Source of the DNA: Novipirellula herctigrandis
GTDB taxonomy: Bacteria; Planctomycetota; Planctomycetia; Pirellulales; Pirellulaceae
Reading direction: 5' to 3'
Length of the DNA stretch: 64,000 nt
NCBI GenBank assembly: GCA_007859835.1
Contig: SJPJ01000001.1
Span: 7,046,504-7,110,503 of the forward strand
In this document: positions 44,063 through 52,492 of the stretch, piece after piece
Numbering within the stretch: the stretch's first letter is position 1
How the letters are laid out: the number at the start of each line of letters is the position of its first letter
Position numbers and translations under genes: made by a program
The notes under the pieces: model-generated
Told to the model about the DNA's origin: nothing
What the model saw: only the letters and a program-made list of their open reading frames with translations
The model's database searches: none

Positions 44063-45315
44063 AGTGGCCCCTTTTTCTTTTTAGCAATGATGAGACTTGC
44101 ACCGACAATTAAACAGAGGACTGTACCAAGTAGGATGATCATGTTTCGCCGGAGTAGGGAGGACGGTTTTGGCACCACCTGCTCTGTGAGACTCGACTGT
44201 GGCGCATCCGCCTCGGTTGCATTAGCCATTAGCGCGTCGTCCGCCGGCGCATCATCCGCCGAAACATACATCTCCGGTGCATCTGCCTCCACGTCGACCA
44301 AGTCAGCTGTTCCCGTTAACGGTGGAAGTTCCCGGTCATGCACTATTTCACTTCCTTCAAGATAGCTGTACCAATCCACGTGACTCAGCAGGTCAACGCC
44401 TGGATTCCCCGACTTGATCTGGCATGAACAGATGCCGCAGACATACATGGTCGCCATCTCGACATTGTCAGCACTGATCCCCTCGCCCACCAATGGCAAT
44501 AGAAAGCGACCGCGTCCGAAAACGGGAAACGCCATAGGCTCATCTTTGTATTCCACCAAATCCTCTTCACTGCTCATCAAAATCGCGCGAAACACCGGTT
44601 CAGCCTGCGCTTTCGTCAAACGCTTGACAGCGAAACCAATCTTCAGTGGTATGACCGAACGCAGAAAATTGGCGGGATCATAATTCGCCATCACTTCGGA
44701 TTGGGTCATCCCTCCGGTAATCTCGCCTGAAGTTTCGATCACACCGGCCGGGAGTGGAACTTCATCGGACAACCACTCCAATTTTTCGAGCAACACATCG
44801 TAGGCCTTGTCATCTCGTTCGGGGTTGCCGGAATCCACCAGCACCCATACGGCGGACGTCCCCTTCAGGATTTCCAGCGTCAGCTCTTTTACAAAGGCAC
44901 TTGAAGTCAATTTCTGAACCGTCTGATCGGTAAACGGTTCGTGGAGAATGACGGTCGGTAGATAAGAACCAAGCGGATAGAGCAGAAAAGCGGTTGGCTC
45001 GGTAATTTCCGCCACCGCCGGATAAGCCTCCAACACATCGCTATTTTCTTCATCGGTGATGTCTAGCACATGCACCATCAGGTTACAAAACCCTTCTTCC
45101 CGAACGCATTGTTGGCGAAGATCTTCCACCCATTTTTGATGTTCTTCGGACAATTCGCCGCTGACTGCTACAATCAGCCGATATTCATCGCGTTCCCAGC
45201 GTTCCAATGCATAGCGGAACACTGGCACACTGCAAGCATAGAGGTTCGTTGTTAAACCCCAAGCCAAAAGGCCCGCAAACGCAACAAATAACTTTCGATT
45301 TCGATATCTATTCAT
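44059..45315 (-). CDS. secreted membrane-anchored protein with CSVPVFRYALERW motif
   Basis: Start at 45315 with GGAGAA 3 nt upstream. Signal peptide to about Ala26 is followed at once by CSVPVFRYALERWERDEYRL, a block I recall from uncharacterised proteins of planctomycetes and related phyla. The middle contains a thioredoxin-like-sized alpha/beta region (TSAVWVLVDSGN) and a cysteine group VCGICSCQI. A long acidic linker (VDVEADAPEMYVSADDAPAD) leads to a C-terminal helix (NMIILLGTVLCLIVGASLII) with a positive tail. It is the first gene of the operon and overlaps the permease by 4 bp. Function unknown; possibly the periplasmic partner of the MacB-like transporter. Confidence 0.75.
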   Translation of the reverse strand: MNRYRNRKLFVAFAGLLAWGLTTNLYACSVPVFRYALERWERDEYRLIVAVSGELSEEHQKWVEDLRQQCVREEGFCNLMVHVLDITDEENSDVLEAYPAVAEITEPTAFLLYPLGSYLPTVILHEPFTDQTVQKLTSSAFVKELTLEILKGTSAVWVLVDSGNPERDDKAYDVLLEKLEWLSDEVPLPAGVIETSGEITGGMTQSEVMANYDPANFLRSVIPLKIGFAVKRLTKAQAEPVFRAILMSSEEDLVEYKDEPMAFPVFGRGRFLLPLVGEGISADNVEMATMYVCGICSCQIKSGNPGVDLLSHVDWYSYLEGSEIVHDRELPPLTGTADLVDVEADAPEMYVSADDAPADDALMANATEADAPQSSLTEQVVPKPSSLLRRNMIILLGTVLCLIVGASLIIAKKKKGPL

Positions 45316-45449
45316 GGTTCTCCAAGATTGCAATGTGATTGCTTCTTGAGGATCTCGGTCGGCAATTCAATTATGCACAGTTTACTGGTTTTGGGCGTTT
45401 CCAGCAGGTGCCTGGATTGTGGAATTCCTCTCCACAAATCCCGGACCCT

Positions 45450-46055
45450 TCAACGCTCGATTTTTTCCAGTTGCACTCGGTCAGTTCCATAGTGAATTCG
45501 GAACGTCTGTCCGCTACATCAAACAAGCCCGCCAGGATTTTTGAAAGTTCCCGTGACGGAAGCCCCCGCAAGGATCGTAGTCCGCTTGCCCATCGGGATG
45601 GCGGCTCCATCCGACGAACTGCACTTCAAGGTTCCATTGAGCGTGACCGCTCCTTTGACCGTTAGTGGGAGATGTTTCCCAAGTTCCAACTCGAGGGTGC
45701 CGCTCGTCGACTGATCATGGCTGCGACCATTCCGGTCCGCCCAAGTATGCCAGAGTTGAAATCCGGTCTGTTGGCAGGAACGGGAAGGCGAACAAACCGG
45801 TTTGCCATATGCATGCGAGAAATTGGTTCCTCGTTCTGCCAATGCGTCAATGTTGGGCGTAATCAGCTTTTTAATCTCGGTGGTATCCACCCCGTTGGCG
45901 GCCGCCAGTGTCTGGTTGGCCCTGATCGTGCCCCAGCCCATAACGTCCGCAAAATAGCAGACAATGTTAGGACGCGGCGCGGGTTCATCTGCCCGAGATA
46001 ATGCAAAGGACAATAGCATTAGCCCAAAGATCATTCCGATTCGCCTGGCTTTCAT
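45450..46055 (-). pseudogene. deleted sulfatase: N-terminal head joined to beta-domain tail
   Basis: It starts with a signal peptide (1-22), RPNIVCYFADVMGWG and an intact formylglycine motif CSPSR at Cys88, but after about residue 112 the sulfatase core is missing. The frame goes straight into GTLELELGKHLPLTVKGAV and TILAGASVTGTFKNPGGLV, a beta-rich tail. A TGA then interrupts the frame, after which FRIHYGTDRVQLEKIER continues to the final stop. The metal-binding C-terminal half of the sulfatase fold is absent, so no activity is expected. An internal deletion of roughly 1 kb is the simplest cause. Confidence 0.75.
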
Positions 46056-46090
46056 TGACTCGACTTCTTCGCGGTTACGGGGTTGTTGCT

Positions 46091-46157
46091 AATACGGGGA
46101 TGTTGCGATCACGGGGATGTTGCGATCACGGGGATGTTGCGATCACGGGGATGTTGC
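46091..46157. repeat. 17-bp tandem repeat (3 exact and 1 partial copies)
   Basis: The unit gatcacggggatgttgc is present at 46107-46123, 46124-46140 and 46141-46157, preceded by a 16-bp variant starting aatacgggg. It lies just upstream of the sulfatase pseudogene start, in a non-coding stretch of about 250 bp that ends at the stop of the HzsA-like gene. Confidence 0.9.
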
Positions 46158-46303
46158 CACTAGGAGAGAGGCCATCCGCAGCGTATTGGATCGATGAAAC
46201 GACATTCGATAGCAATCTTCTGCGCTGCGCATAAATCCGAAGAGATTCCGCCCGCTGTTTGGAAAAATAGAATGAACAGTTCGTGCTGATTGAAAAATTG
46301 CCG

Positions 46304-49033
46304 CTATTTGAACTGATAGTATTTCTTGTTTTTGATCAGTGCTTTGACCGCCTTTGCATTCTCTCTTTGAGTTGTTTTCAAACGTTCTGAGTTGTGAAGG
46401 TCCATCTCCGACTCCGCAATGCCCTCATTGCTTTGATCCTCGCGTGGACGCTTCTTTAACAACGCACCGGCGTCCTTTAGGTATGACAATGCCAATGCGC
46501 GATGCTGGTCATCTTCCATCAACGCCAACGCTGGACTTTTTTCCGGACGAGTGAAATTCACGAGATGCCCGTTCTCAAGCAGATACGGTAAGAGGCTCCC
46601 CCGCTTCGTATACTTGCCGTAGACAAGCTCGCGTTTTCGTGCGCCGTCTTCCAAAGCCAACAATGGACTACGCCCTGGATAATACGACTCATAGCGTCCG
46701 TAATAAACTGCATTGATATCGATCCAACTGGTAATCCGCTGCATCTCTTTGTCGGAGAGCTTCACATCATAATGCCCCTCCTTTAGAACGCGAACCAGTT
46801 TGCTGCGATGCGACCCCCAAGCATACGCAGGCAGAACACCGGGAGGACCGTCGCCGACAAAGTTGACCATTTTCTCTTCGGAGCCTTCGTAGCGTTGACC
46901 GGATTTCGACATCAGTTCGGTATAGGAAACATTGAACGGATAGCTCAGGTCGCCACACAGGTTCAGCTCTTTTCCGGCTTCTTGGTCGTAATCGTGACAG
47001 GCGACACAGTGCCGATCGAAAACCGGCTGCACGTCGGTGAGATAGTTGAACGGTTTGGCTTCTTCGACGCTCGGCGTGTCCAGCCAAGGCTCTAGCCGAC
47101 TCGTTGGCCGGCGCATGGCCATTGGCAATGCGTTATTGGGCATCGGCGTGGAAACACGATTCTCGTGGCAACCAATGCAACCCTGTGTTTCGCCGGGTCG
47201 TACGATGGTTGCTGATCGCATCGCTTGAATCATCTGCTTGTTTTCATCCAACGCGTGAATTTGAACGAAGGTATCAGCTGGCAATTCAAAATAGGCCGAT
47301 CCATCTTCCTCGACAGGCACATCGCCCAAGATACGTTTGTTATTGGTCAGGTTCCAATTCATGGCACCGACCTGCTGAGCATCCGTATTCCAATAGCCAC
47401 GTTCATCATAGGTCTGACGCGGTGGCGCCTCGATGATGCGTAAATACTTGATCGAGCCCCGCGAGACGTTTGTCATTTCATCTCGATCACCGATATAAAC
47501 GTCGTTTACATACAAAAAACCGTGATCCATCGTATAGTCGACCGCATCAGGAATCGCAGGAGCACGCTTGCGTGCCGCCAATGGGACGGCACCGTAAGCG
47601 CCTAACACCTCGTCGCCGGTTTCATAAACGACAATTTCGTTCCCGAAGATATCAGCGAGCATGATTGCCATCTTCCCGTTCATTTTCGAGCTGCGGTTCT
47701 CGCGTTTCCCAACCCGTTTGGACACTAAAAAGAACTGACCGCCACCGGTACCTGCTTCCAAGTCATGCACAGGATAAGGATCTTCATAGCGGGTCGGCAG
47801 CTTCTTAAAATTGTCGATAGAACCTCTAAATTTCATTGATCGATTGATTGCATCATCGCTGGGAGTCACCAACTTGCGTCCCGATTCTGGCCACATCTCG
47901 ATAATCGGCTCGAGTCCATCCATGCCCTTGGATCGATCCACCACGGCCATTGCGCCCCACGGCAGATCATGCGTGGCACCATACACACACACCACACTAT
48001 CCGTTCCCGGAATGGTCCGAGCATCGAGCATCGCGCCAGGACTCCAAGCATTGTTACCCATAAAGAGCTGATGCCGTGTGCCGTCTGGATTGCTGGTCCA
48101 AAGCCCAAGCGACGGTCCAAATTGGCGGTCCACATATTCCCAGCGGCTATAGAGAACCGTTCCATCGGGTCTTAAGCTTGCATGGAAATCGGCTAGATCA
48201 TTTTTGCTGACCTGTACAATATTTGCCCCGTCCGATTCCATCGTAAACAAGTTCAATGAAATGTGACGGTTACATTGGCAATACTTTGGATCACGCGTGG
48301 AACTGAACAAAATTTTTCCATCCGGAAGATAGATGGGATCCACATCCGAAATCATGCTTCCGAAAGTTAGCTGTTTCAAATTGCGACCGTCCACATCGAC
48401 TTCATAAAGGTGATAATCATCCGCTTTGTTCCTGCGCATGCTGAACAGAATTTTCTGCCCGTCAAAACTGACATCCGCGTCCCTGAAAATCCCGTCCGGC
48501 TCTTCCGCCAGCACCTGCTTTCGCGTCACAACCCCCGAATCTTCGATTGAGATGACATCCAATCGCCCCCCCAGACTGTGCCAGCTTTGGATTCCTCCAC
48601 TGCCGGCGGCCCGATGAATGTCACCGTTCTGGAACATGGTGTTGATCGGACCGTGATTACCCCAATATTGGTCACGTACTTCAATCAGCCAGTCGTGCCC
48701 TTTGATATGCGGATGGCTCAGCAAAGCCTCTCGCTGCAACTGATCGTAACTCTCTGATGTCGCGTCCGAGATGCTTTCAAGCCGCTTCAGGTAGTCCGTC
48801 CCGCTAGGATATTGCGTCCCAAACGTATCTTTCAAGAAAACAATCGCGTCCCGCAGCGATTCAATTGTGTTCACCCCCCGCGTCTGGGACGTATCCACCC
48901 GCGTCTGGGACGCATCCACCCGCGTCGACTCCGACGCCTTTGTCTCTCTGGATTGCTTCGCGATTCCGAAGGCCAATCCAAGCAACACGACGCAAATCGC
49001 TGGTAACCATTTTCTGTAACTGTTCATATCCAT
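46304..49033 (-). CDS. hydrazine-synthase-alpha-like c-type cytochrome with beta-propeller
   Basis: A 909-residue secreted protein; signal segment WLPAICVVLLGLAFG near residue 10. Residues ~170-400 are TolB/PD40-type propeller blades (DADVSFDGQKILFSMRR, DPIYLPDGKILFSSTRD, ASLRPDGTVLYSRW). Two c-type heme motifs follow, CIGCH and CVACH, near residues 625 and 680. This order of propeller plus diheme region is that of hydrazine-synthase alpha-like proteins, frequent in non-anammox planctomycetes. A 21-bp tandem repeat near the N terminus adds TRVDASQ/TRVDTSQ. It lies between sulfatase genes; its redox partner is unknown. Confidence 0.8.
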   Translation of the reverse strand: MDMNSYRKWLPAICVVLLGLAFGIAKQSRETKASESTRVDASQTRVDTSQTRGVNTIESLRDAIVFLKDTFGTQYPSGTDYLKRLESISDATSESYDQLQREALLSHPHIKGHDWLIEVRDQYWGNHGPINTMFQNGDIHRAAGSGGIQSWHSLGGRLDVISIEDSGVVTRKQVLAEEPDGIFRDADVSFDGQKILFSMRRNKADDYHLYEVDVDGRNLKQLTFGSMISDVDPIYLPDGKILFSSTRDPKYCQCNRHISLNLFTMESDGANIVQVSKNDLADFHASLRPDGTVLYSRWEYVDRQFGPSLGLWTSNPDGTRHQLFMGNNAWSPGAMLDARTIPGTDSVVCVYGATHDLPWGAMAVVDRSKGMDGLEPIIEMWPESGRKLVTPSDDAINRSMKFRGSIDNFKKLPTRYEDPYPVHDLEAGTGGGQFFLVSKRVGKRENRSSKMNGKMAIMLADIFGNEIVVYETGDEVLGAYGAVPLAARKRAPAIPDAVDYTMDHGFLYVNDVYIGDRDEMTNVSRGSIKYLRIIEAPPRQTYDERGYWNTDAQQVGAMNWNLTNNKRILGDVPVEEDGSAYFELPADTFVQIHALDENKQMIQAMRSATIVRPGETQGCIGCHENRVSTPMPNNALPMAMRRPTSRLEPWLDTPSVEEAKPFNYLTDVQPVFDRHCVACHDYDQEAGKELNLCGDLSYPFNVSYTELMSKSGQRYEGSEEKMVNFVGDGPPGVLPAYAWGSHRSKLVRVLKEGHYDVKLSDKEMQRITSWIDINAVYYGRYESYYPGRSPLLALEDGARKRELVYGKYTKRGSLLPYLLENGHLVNFTRPEKSPALALMEDDQHRALALSYLKDAGALLKKRPREDQSNEGIAESEMDLHNSERLKTTQRENAKAVKALIKNKKYYQFK
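48878..48925. repeat. 21-bp in-frame tandem repeat in the HzsA-like gene
   Basis: A unit of about 21 bp (cgcgtctgggacgyatccacc, allowing one variable base) is repeated a little over twice near the 5' end of the gene. It encodes the heptads TRVDASQ and TRVDTSQ just after the signal anchor, in what is likely a flexible linker, so copy number changes would be tolerated. Confidence 0.75.
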
Positions 49034-49440
49034 CGCAATACGTCTTCGTCGAATACTAAGCTAAGCAACTGAACTGGGCGGCCCCCCAACATCATTTGCG
49101 GCCAAACGAACATTGAAGCGAACGGCGATTGCCCCCTTTTGCCGCCGTTGCAACATTTCGGAATCACCAGTCTACTCGTAATTCGCCTGTAAGTCTGACG
49201 CCCCCCGCCATGGCAACTTGGAACAATCCCATCGGTTAGTTCACTTACGAATATAACCATAAGATTCCCAACGATCGAATTCCGTCTCGTTGCGGACGCG
49301 CTGGCACGCGTCAGGCCGCCTTCAAATCCCCACTTCTCAGCTCGGCATGCCCTCACACCACGAATTTCCCGCGCGGATTGCCATCGCAGCCACCATCCAA
49401 ACGTATTTCATTCTATTGGATCGCAATGGCGTCTCTCCGA
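49034..49440. other. intergenic region without recognised gene
   Basis: About 400 bp between the HzsA-like gene and the downstream end of the sulfatase gene. A minus-strand frame at 49024-49356 is open but lacks family resemblance and a ribosome binding site. It may hold the promoter of the HzsA-like gene; no clear terminator was seen. Confidence 0.5.
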
Positions 49441-51048
49441 TTACTTGGCTTTCTTTCCGCTGATTGGATCGGCCATCTGCGCTCGCCAATCAGTGTAGAG
49501 TTGTTTCATTTTGGCGACACGTTCAGGGAATTCTAAACTGAGATTCTTCGTTTCACCAGAATCATTCGCCAAATCATAGAGCTGCAATCCGCTTCGTATA
49601 TTGACATCGGAAAGTGTGGGTTTGACCAATCCGTTTTCGTCTAGGTCGTAAGATTGATACGTTTTCCCGACTTCTCTGTAGACAAGCTTCCAGTCGCCCA
49701 ACCGAGCGACCCAATTGTTCTGTCTCGGTCCCGAGTCCCAAAACATAGGCTCCGACGCATGCAGTTGGTCCACATCGCCATGAATCAACGGAAGCAAACT
49801 CTTACCGTCAAGCTGTTTTTGCGGCGTCATGCCGGTAATTTCTGACAAAGTTGGAAATAGGTCACGATGTGTGACGGTGGCATCGATATGTTTGTTCGCA
49901 AAAGCGGATGGCCACGAAACGATCATCGGCACTTTGATTCCGCCGTCCATCAGGCAATATTTGTAGGCATTGATCGGTCCATTGTTCGCATAAGACTGGT
50001 CCGAACCACCATTGTCGGACGAGAAAAAGATGAAGGTGTTCTCACGCACGCCTTGTGCTTCAAGTGCGTCCAATAGGTCACCAATCATCGTGTCCATTAA
50101 CTCAAGATGCGCCAAATAGATTTTTCTGCCATAAGGATCGGGGATACCGAGATGACACGTTTGGTCGTACCACTGACCATAGTCGGGCTGAGCAACAGGG
50201 TCCCAGTAAGGGTATTCCCAAACGGCGGCATCGCGATCAAACGGTCTGGCGGGAATTCCAAACTTCTTTCTCAATTGTTCCGGCCCTCGCGTCAACGGAG
50301 TATGCACCGCATTGAATTCCAACTGCAAGTAAAACGGCTTGTCACCCTCGGCCGAAATGAAATGGAGTGACTCTCGACCAAACACCTCCGTGGTGGTCGT
50401 GTTCTCATACGATTCAAGTTCCCCATTGTCGCGTGTCAGTGGACCGATCGGTGCCATCCGTGCCTTCGCGATGCTGCCTTTCTGTTTTTTTTCATAAGCG
50501 GCAACGTCCTTTTCACTGATCAGATTGAAATCCCAAGAATGGTGTTTGAAACCCAAGTAATGGTCGAACCCGTGTTTCATCGGGTCGCTCTTGGGGCCGT
50601 TATTCAGATGGGTCTTCCCAATTTTCATGGTTCGATAACCCCCATCACGCATCATCTCGGCAATGGTGTGCTCGTTGGACGGCAATCCCCCCTGGCCGTA
50701 GTAGTAGGCTCCCCAACGATGCTGATATCGCCCGGTGGAAAGCGCTAGACGTGAATTGCTGCAAACCGGCGCCGATGCGTAAGCATTTCGGAAGACAACA
50801 CCTGATGCGGCCAATCGGTCGAGGTGAGGCGTGTTGACTCCATCAGCAACCACATCATGAAAACCAACATCAGCGTAACCAAGATCATCGGCAAGAATCA
50901 CGATGACGTTCGGCCGATTACCGCTGGGGTCTGAAATTCCTGCGGCAACCTTCTCACCAGCAGCAAACGCAGTGCTTGAGATGACCAGGGCCATTATCAA
51001 TGTGACCTGCAAACGTGCAGGTGTGTGAAATAATCGAATCGGTTGCAT
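49441..51048 (-). CDS. secreted sulfatase with atypical CSNSR active-site motif
   Basis: 535 residues with a signal segment (~12-30), RPNVIVILADDLGYADVGFH, KIGKTHLNNGP and SSDNGGSDQSYANNGP, all standard for type I sulfatases. The formylglycine site reads CSNSRLALSTGR at Cys96: the usual Pro or Ala at the third position (C-x-P-x-R) is Asn. The other residues, including the Arg and the STGR helix cap, are kept, so activity is possible if the maturase tolerates Asn. It follows the interrupted GH29 gene by 6 bp, suggesting a former fucose-sulfate pair. Confidence 0.88.
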   Translation of the reverse strand: MQPIRLFHTPARLQVTLIMALVISSTAFAAGEKVAAGISDPSGNRPNVIVILADDLGYADVGFHDVVADGVNTPHLDRLAASGVVFRNAYASAPVCSNSRLALSTGRYQHRWGAYYYGQGGLPSNEHTIAEMMRDGGYRTMKIGKTHLNNGPKSDPMKHGFDHYLGFKHHSWDFNLISEKDVAAYEKKQKGSIAKARMAPIGPLTRDNGELESYENTTTTEVFGRESLHFISAEGDKPFYLQLEFNAVHTPLTRGPEQLRKKFGIPARPFDRDAAVWEYPYWDPVAQPDYGQWYDQTCHLGIPDPYGRKIYLAHLELMDTMIGDLLDALEAQGVRENTFIFFSSDNGGSDQSYANNGPINAYKYCLMDGGIKVPMIVSWPSAFANKHIDATVTHRDLFPTLSEITGMTPQKQLDGKSLLPLIHGDVDQLHASEPMFWDSGPRQNNWVARLGDWKLVYREVGKTYQSYDLDENGLVKPTLSDVNIRSGLQLYDLANDSGETKNLSLEFPERVAKMKQLYTDWRAQMADPISGKKAK

Positions 51049-51054
51049 ATTTAC

Positions 51055-52486
51055 TCACCACTGTTTTTGAAAAAAAATTCGAAAGGCATAAGCCGCTTCG
51101 TTGGGCTTATTGCCATTGGTTTGGATCACCAAGCCTTCGTTTGTCTGTCTCCATCTCACCTTTGTATTGCCACTAACGAAGCCCACTGATCGGATTGCAC
51201 GAGATTCTTGCGGGTTTCCCTTCGCCAGCGACTTGATGGTAAAGACACCGTCTTGGGGCCAACCGAGCGACGTGGCGTAAAGTGTGTCGCCTTTGGTGGT
51301 AAAGCGAATATCCGCCGCGATATTTTCCGCGTTCTCACTTTCAGCGTAATGCCCGGCGACAACTTTTGTCGGACCTTCACCGTAAATTCCCCATGGCCGA
51401 GTCTCATGAACCGCCTCACCATTGAGTTTCAACCTCTCACCCATTTCTTTTTAAATCGCGGTTTCCTCTTCGCGGATCGTACCGTCTGATTTTGGACCGA
51501 CATTCAGCAGCAAGCAGCCATTTTTGCTGACTGTATCGATCAGTTCATCCAGCAGGCTTCCGGACGTCTTGAATTCCACTCTCTCAATATAGCTCCACGC
51601 ATTCTTTCCAGTGGCAGTATCCGTTTGCCAGGGATACTTATTGATCTTGTCCATACGCCCACGTTCGATGTCGAGCACCATCAGACCTTCCGGGACCGAC
51701 TCGCGGTTCATGTTCTTGTCTTGGAAAACCACCTCTTTTTTCCATTCAAGTCCCTTGTTGTAGAAATAGGCGAGAATTTTGGGATGCATCTCTTCGTAAC
51801 CTGGTTTGTCGATGCCGAAATCAAACCACAGAAGGTCGGGTGCAGATTGATCAATGATGTCCGTTGTGCGAGTCCACCAAAGGTCGAGAAAATCCTGACT
51901 TGGCAACTCGTCCTTGCTTTTCTTGGGCTTCATATAGAGATCCTGAAACTCAGGATTGTTCGTATCAAAGGCACGGTCCTTCTTGCTGTAGAAACCGCGG
52001 GCGGTGGCAAAGTGTGATGAGGCTGCAAACTTTAGGCCCGCCGCCCGAGTTGCATCGGCCAGCATCCGCATCGTGTCTTTCTTGGGTCCCATGTTCACAA
52101 CATTCCATCACGTATGGTTGGAATTGTACATGGCAAAGGCATCGTGATGTTCGGCAACAGGGACCACATATCTCGCTCCTGCCTCCTTGAACAGTTCCCC
52201 CCATGCCTCGGCGTCAAATTTCTCGGCTTTGAACATCGGTATAAAATCTTTGTAGCCGAATTCCGAATGCTCTCCGTAGGTCGCGAGGTGATGTATATAC
52301 GCCGACTTCCCGTTTCGTTCCCACCCCATGTAGTACTTGTATTTGCCGTACTTCGTTGTTGCGTCGGCTGGAACGGTATACGGCCCCCAGTGCAGAAAGA
52401 TGCCGAACTTGGCATCGCGGAACCACTCGGGACACTGATAGTGGCTACGAATCGAGTCCCCGTCTGCTTGGTAGCGAAAACCTTCC
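51055..52486 (-). pseudogene. GH29 alpha-L-fucosidase-like gene, interrupted by IS1380 (main part)
   Basis: All parts lie in one frame. [19 protein letters not shown] and [29 protein letters not shown] (nucleophile Asp), SKNGCLLLNVGPKSDGTI, HETRPWGIYGEGPTK and AAYAFRIFF follow the GH29 order of the intact copy at 54526. Two nonsense codons break it: a TGA directly after SNHT (52108-52110) and a TAA after EEETAI (51451-51453). The 5' end, encoding the signal peptide, lies across an inserted IS at 54331-54392. Removing the IS and one 6-bp repeat restores the frame, giving about 497 codons. Confidence 0.92.
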
Positions 52487-52492
52487 GCTAGT
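52487..52492. repeat. 6-bp flanking direct repeat, left copy (GCTAGT)
   Basis: GCTAGT directly abuts the left inverted repeat of the IS1380-like element, and the same six bases abut its right end at 54331-54336. They are best explained as the target-site duplication made on insertion into the GH29 gene. Four to five bases are typical for this family, so one or two flanking bases may match by chance. Confidence 0.85.

Noticed and set aside
46091-46157. Possible CRISPR-like array of short repeats
   Set aside because: The copies are directly adjacent with no spacers between them, and no cas genes are present; this is a tandem repeat.
46304-49033. Hydrazine synthase as evidence of an anammox organism
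   Set aside because: Only an alpha-like protein is present, with no beta/gamma subunit or hydrazine dehydrogenase, and such proteins are widespread in non-anammox planctomycetes.
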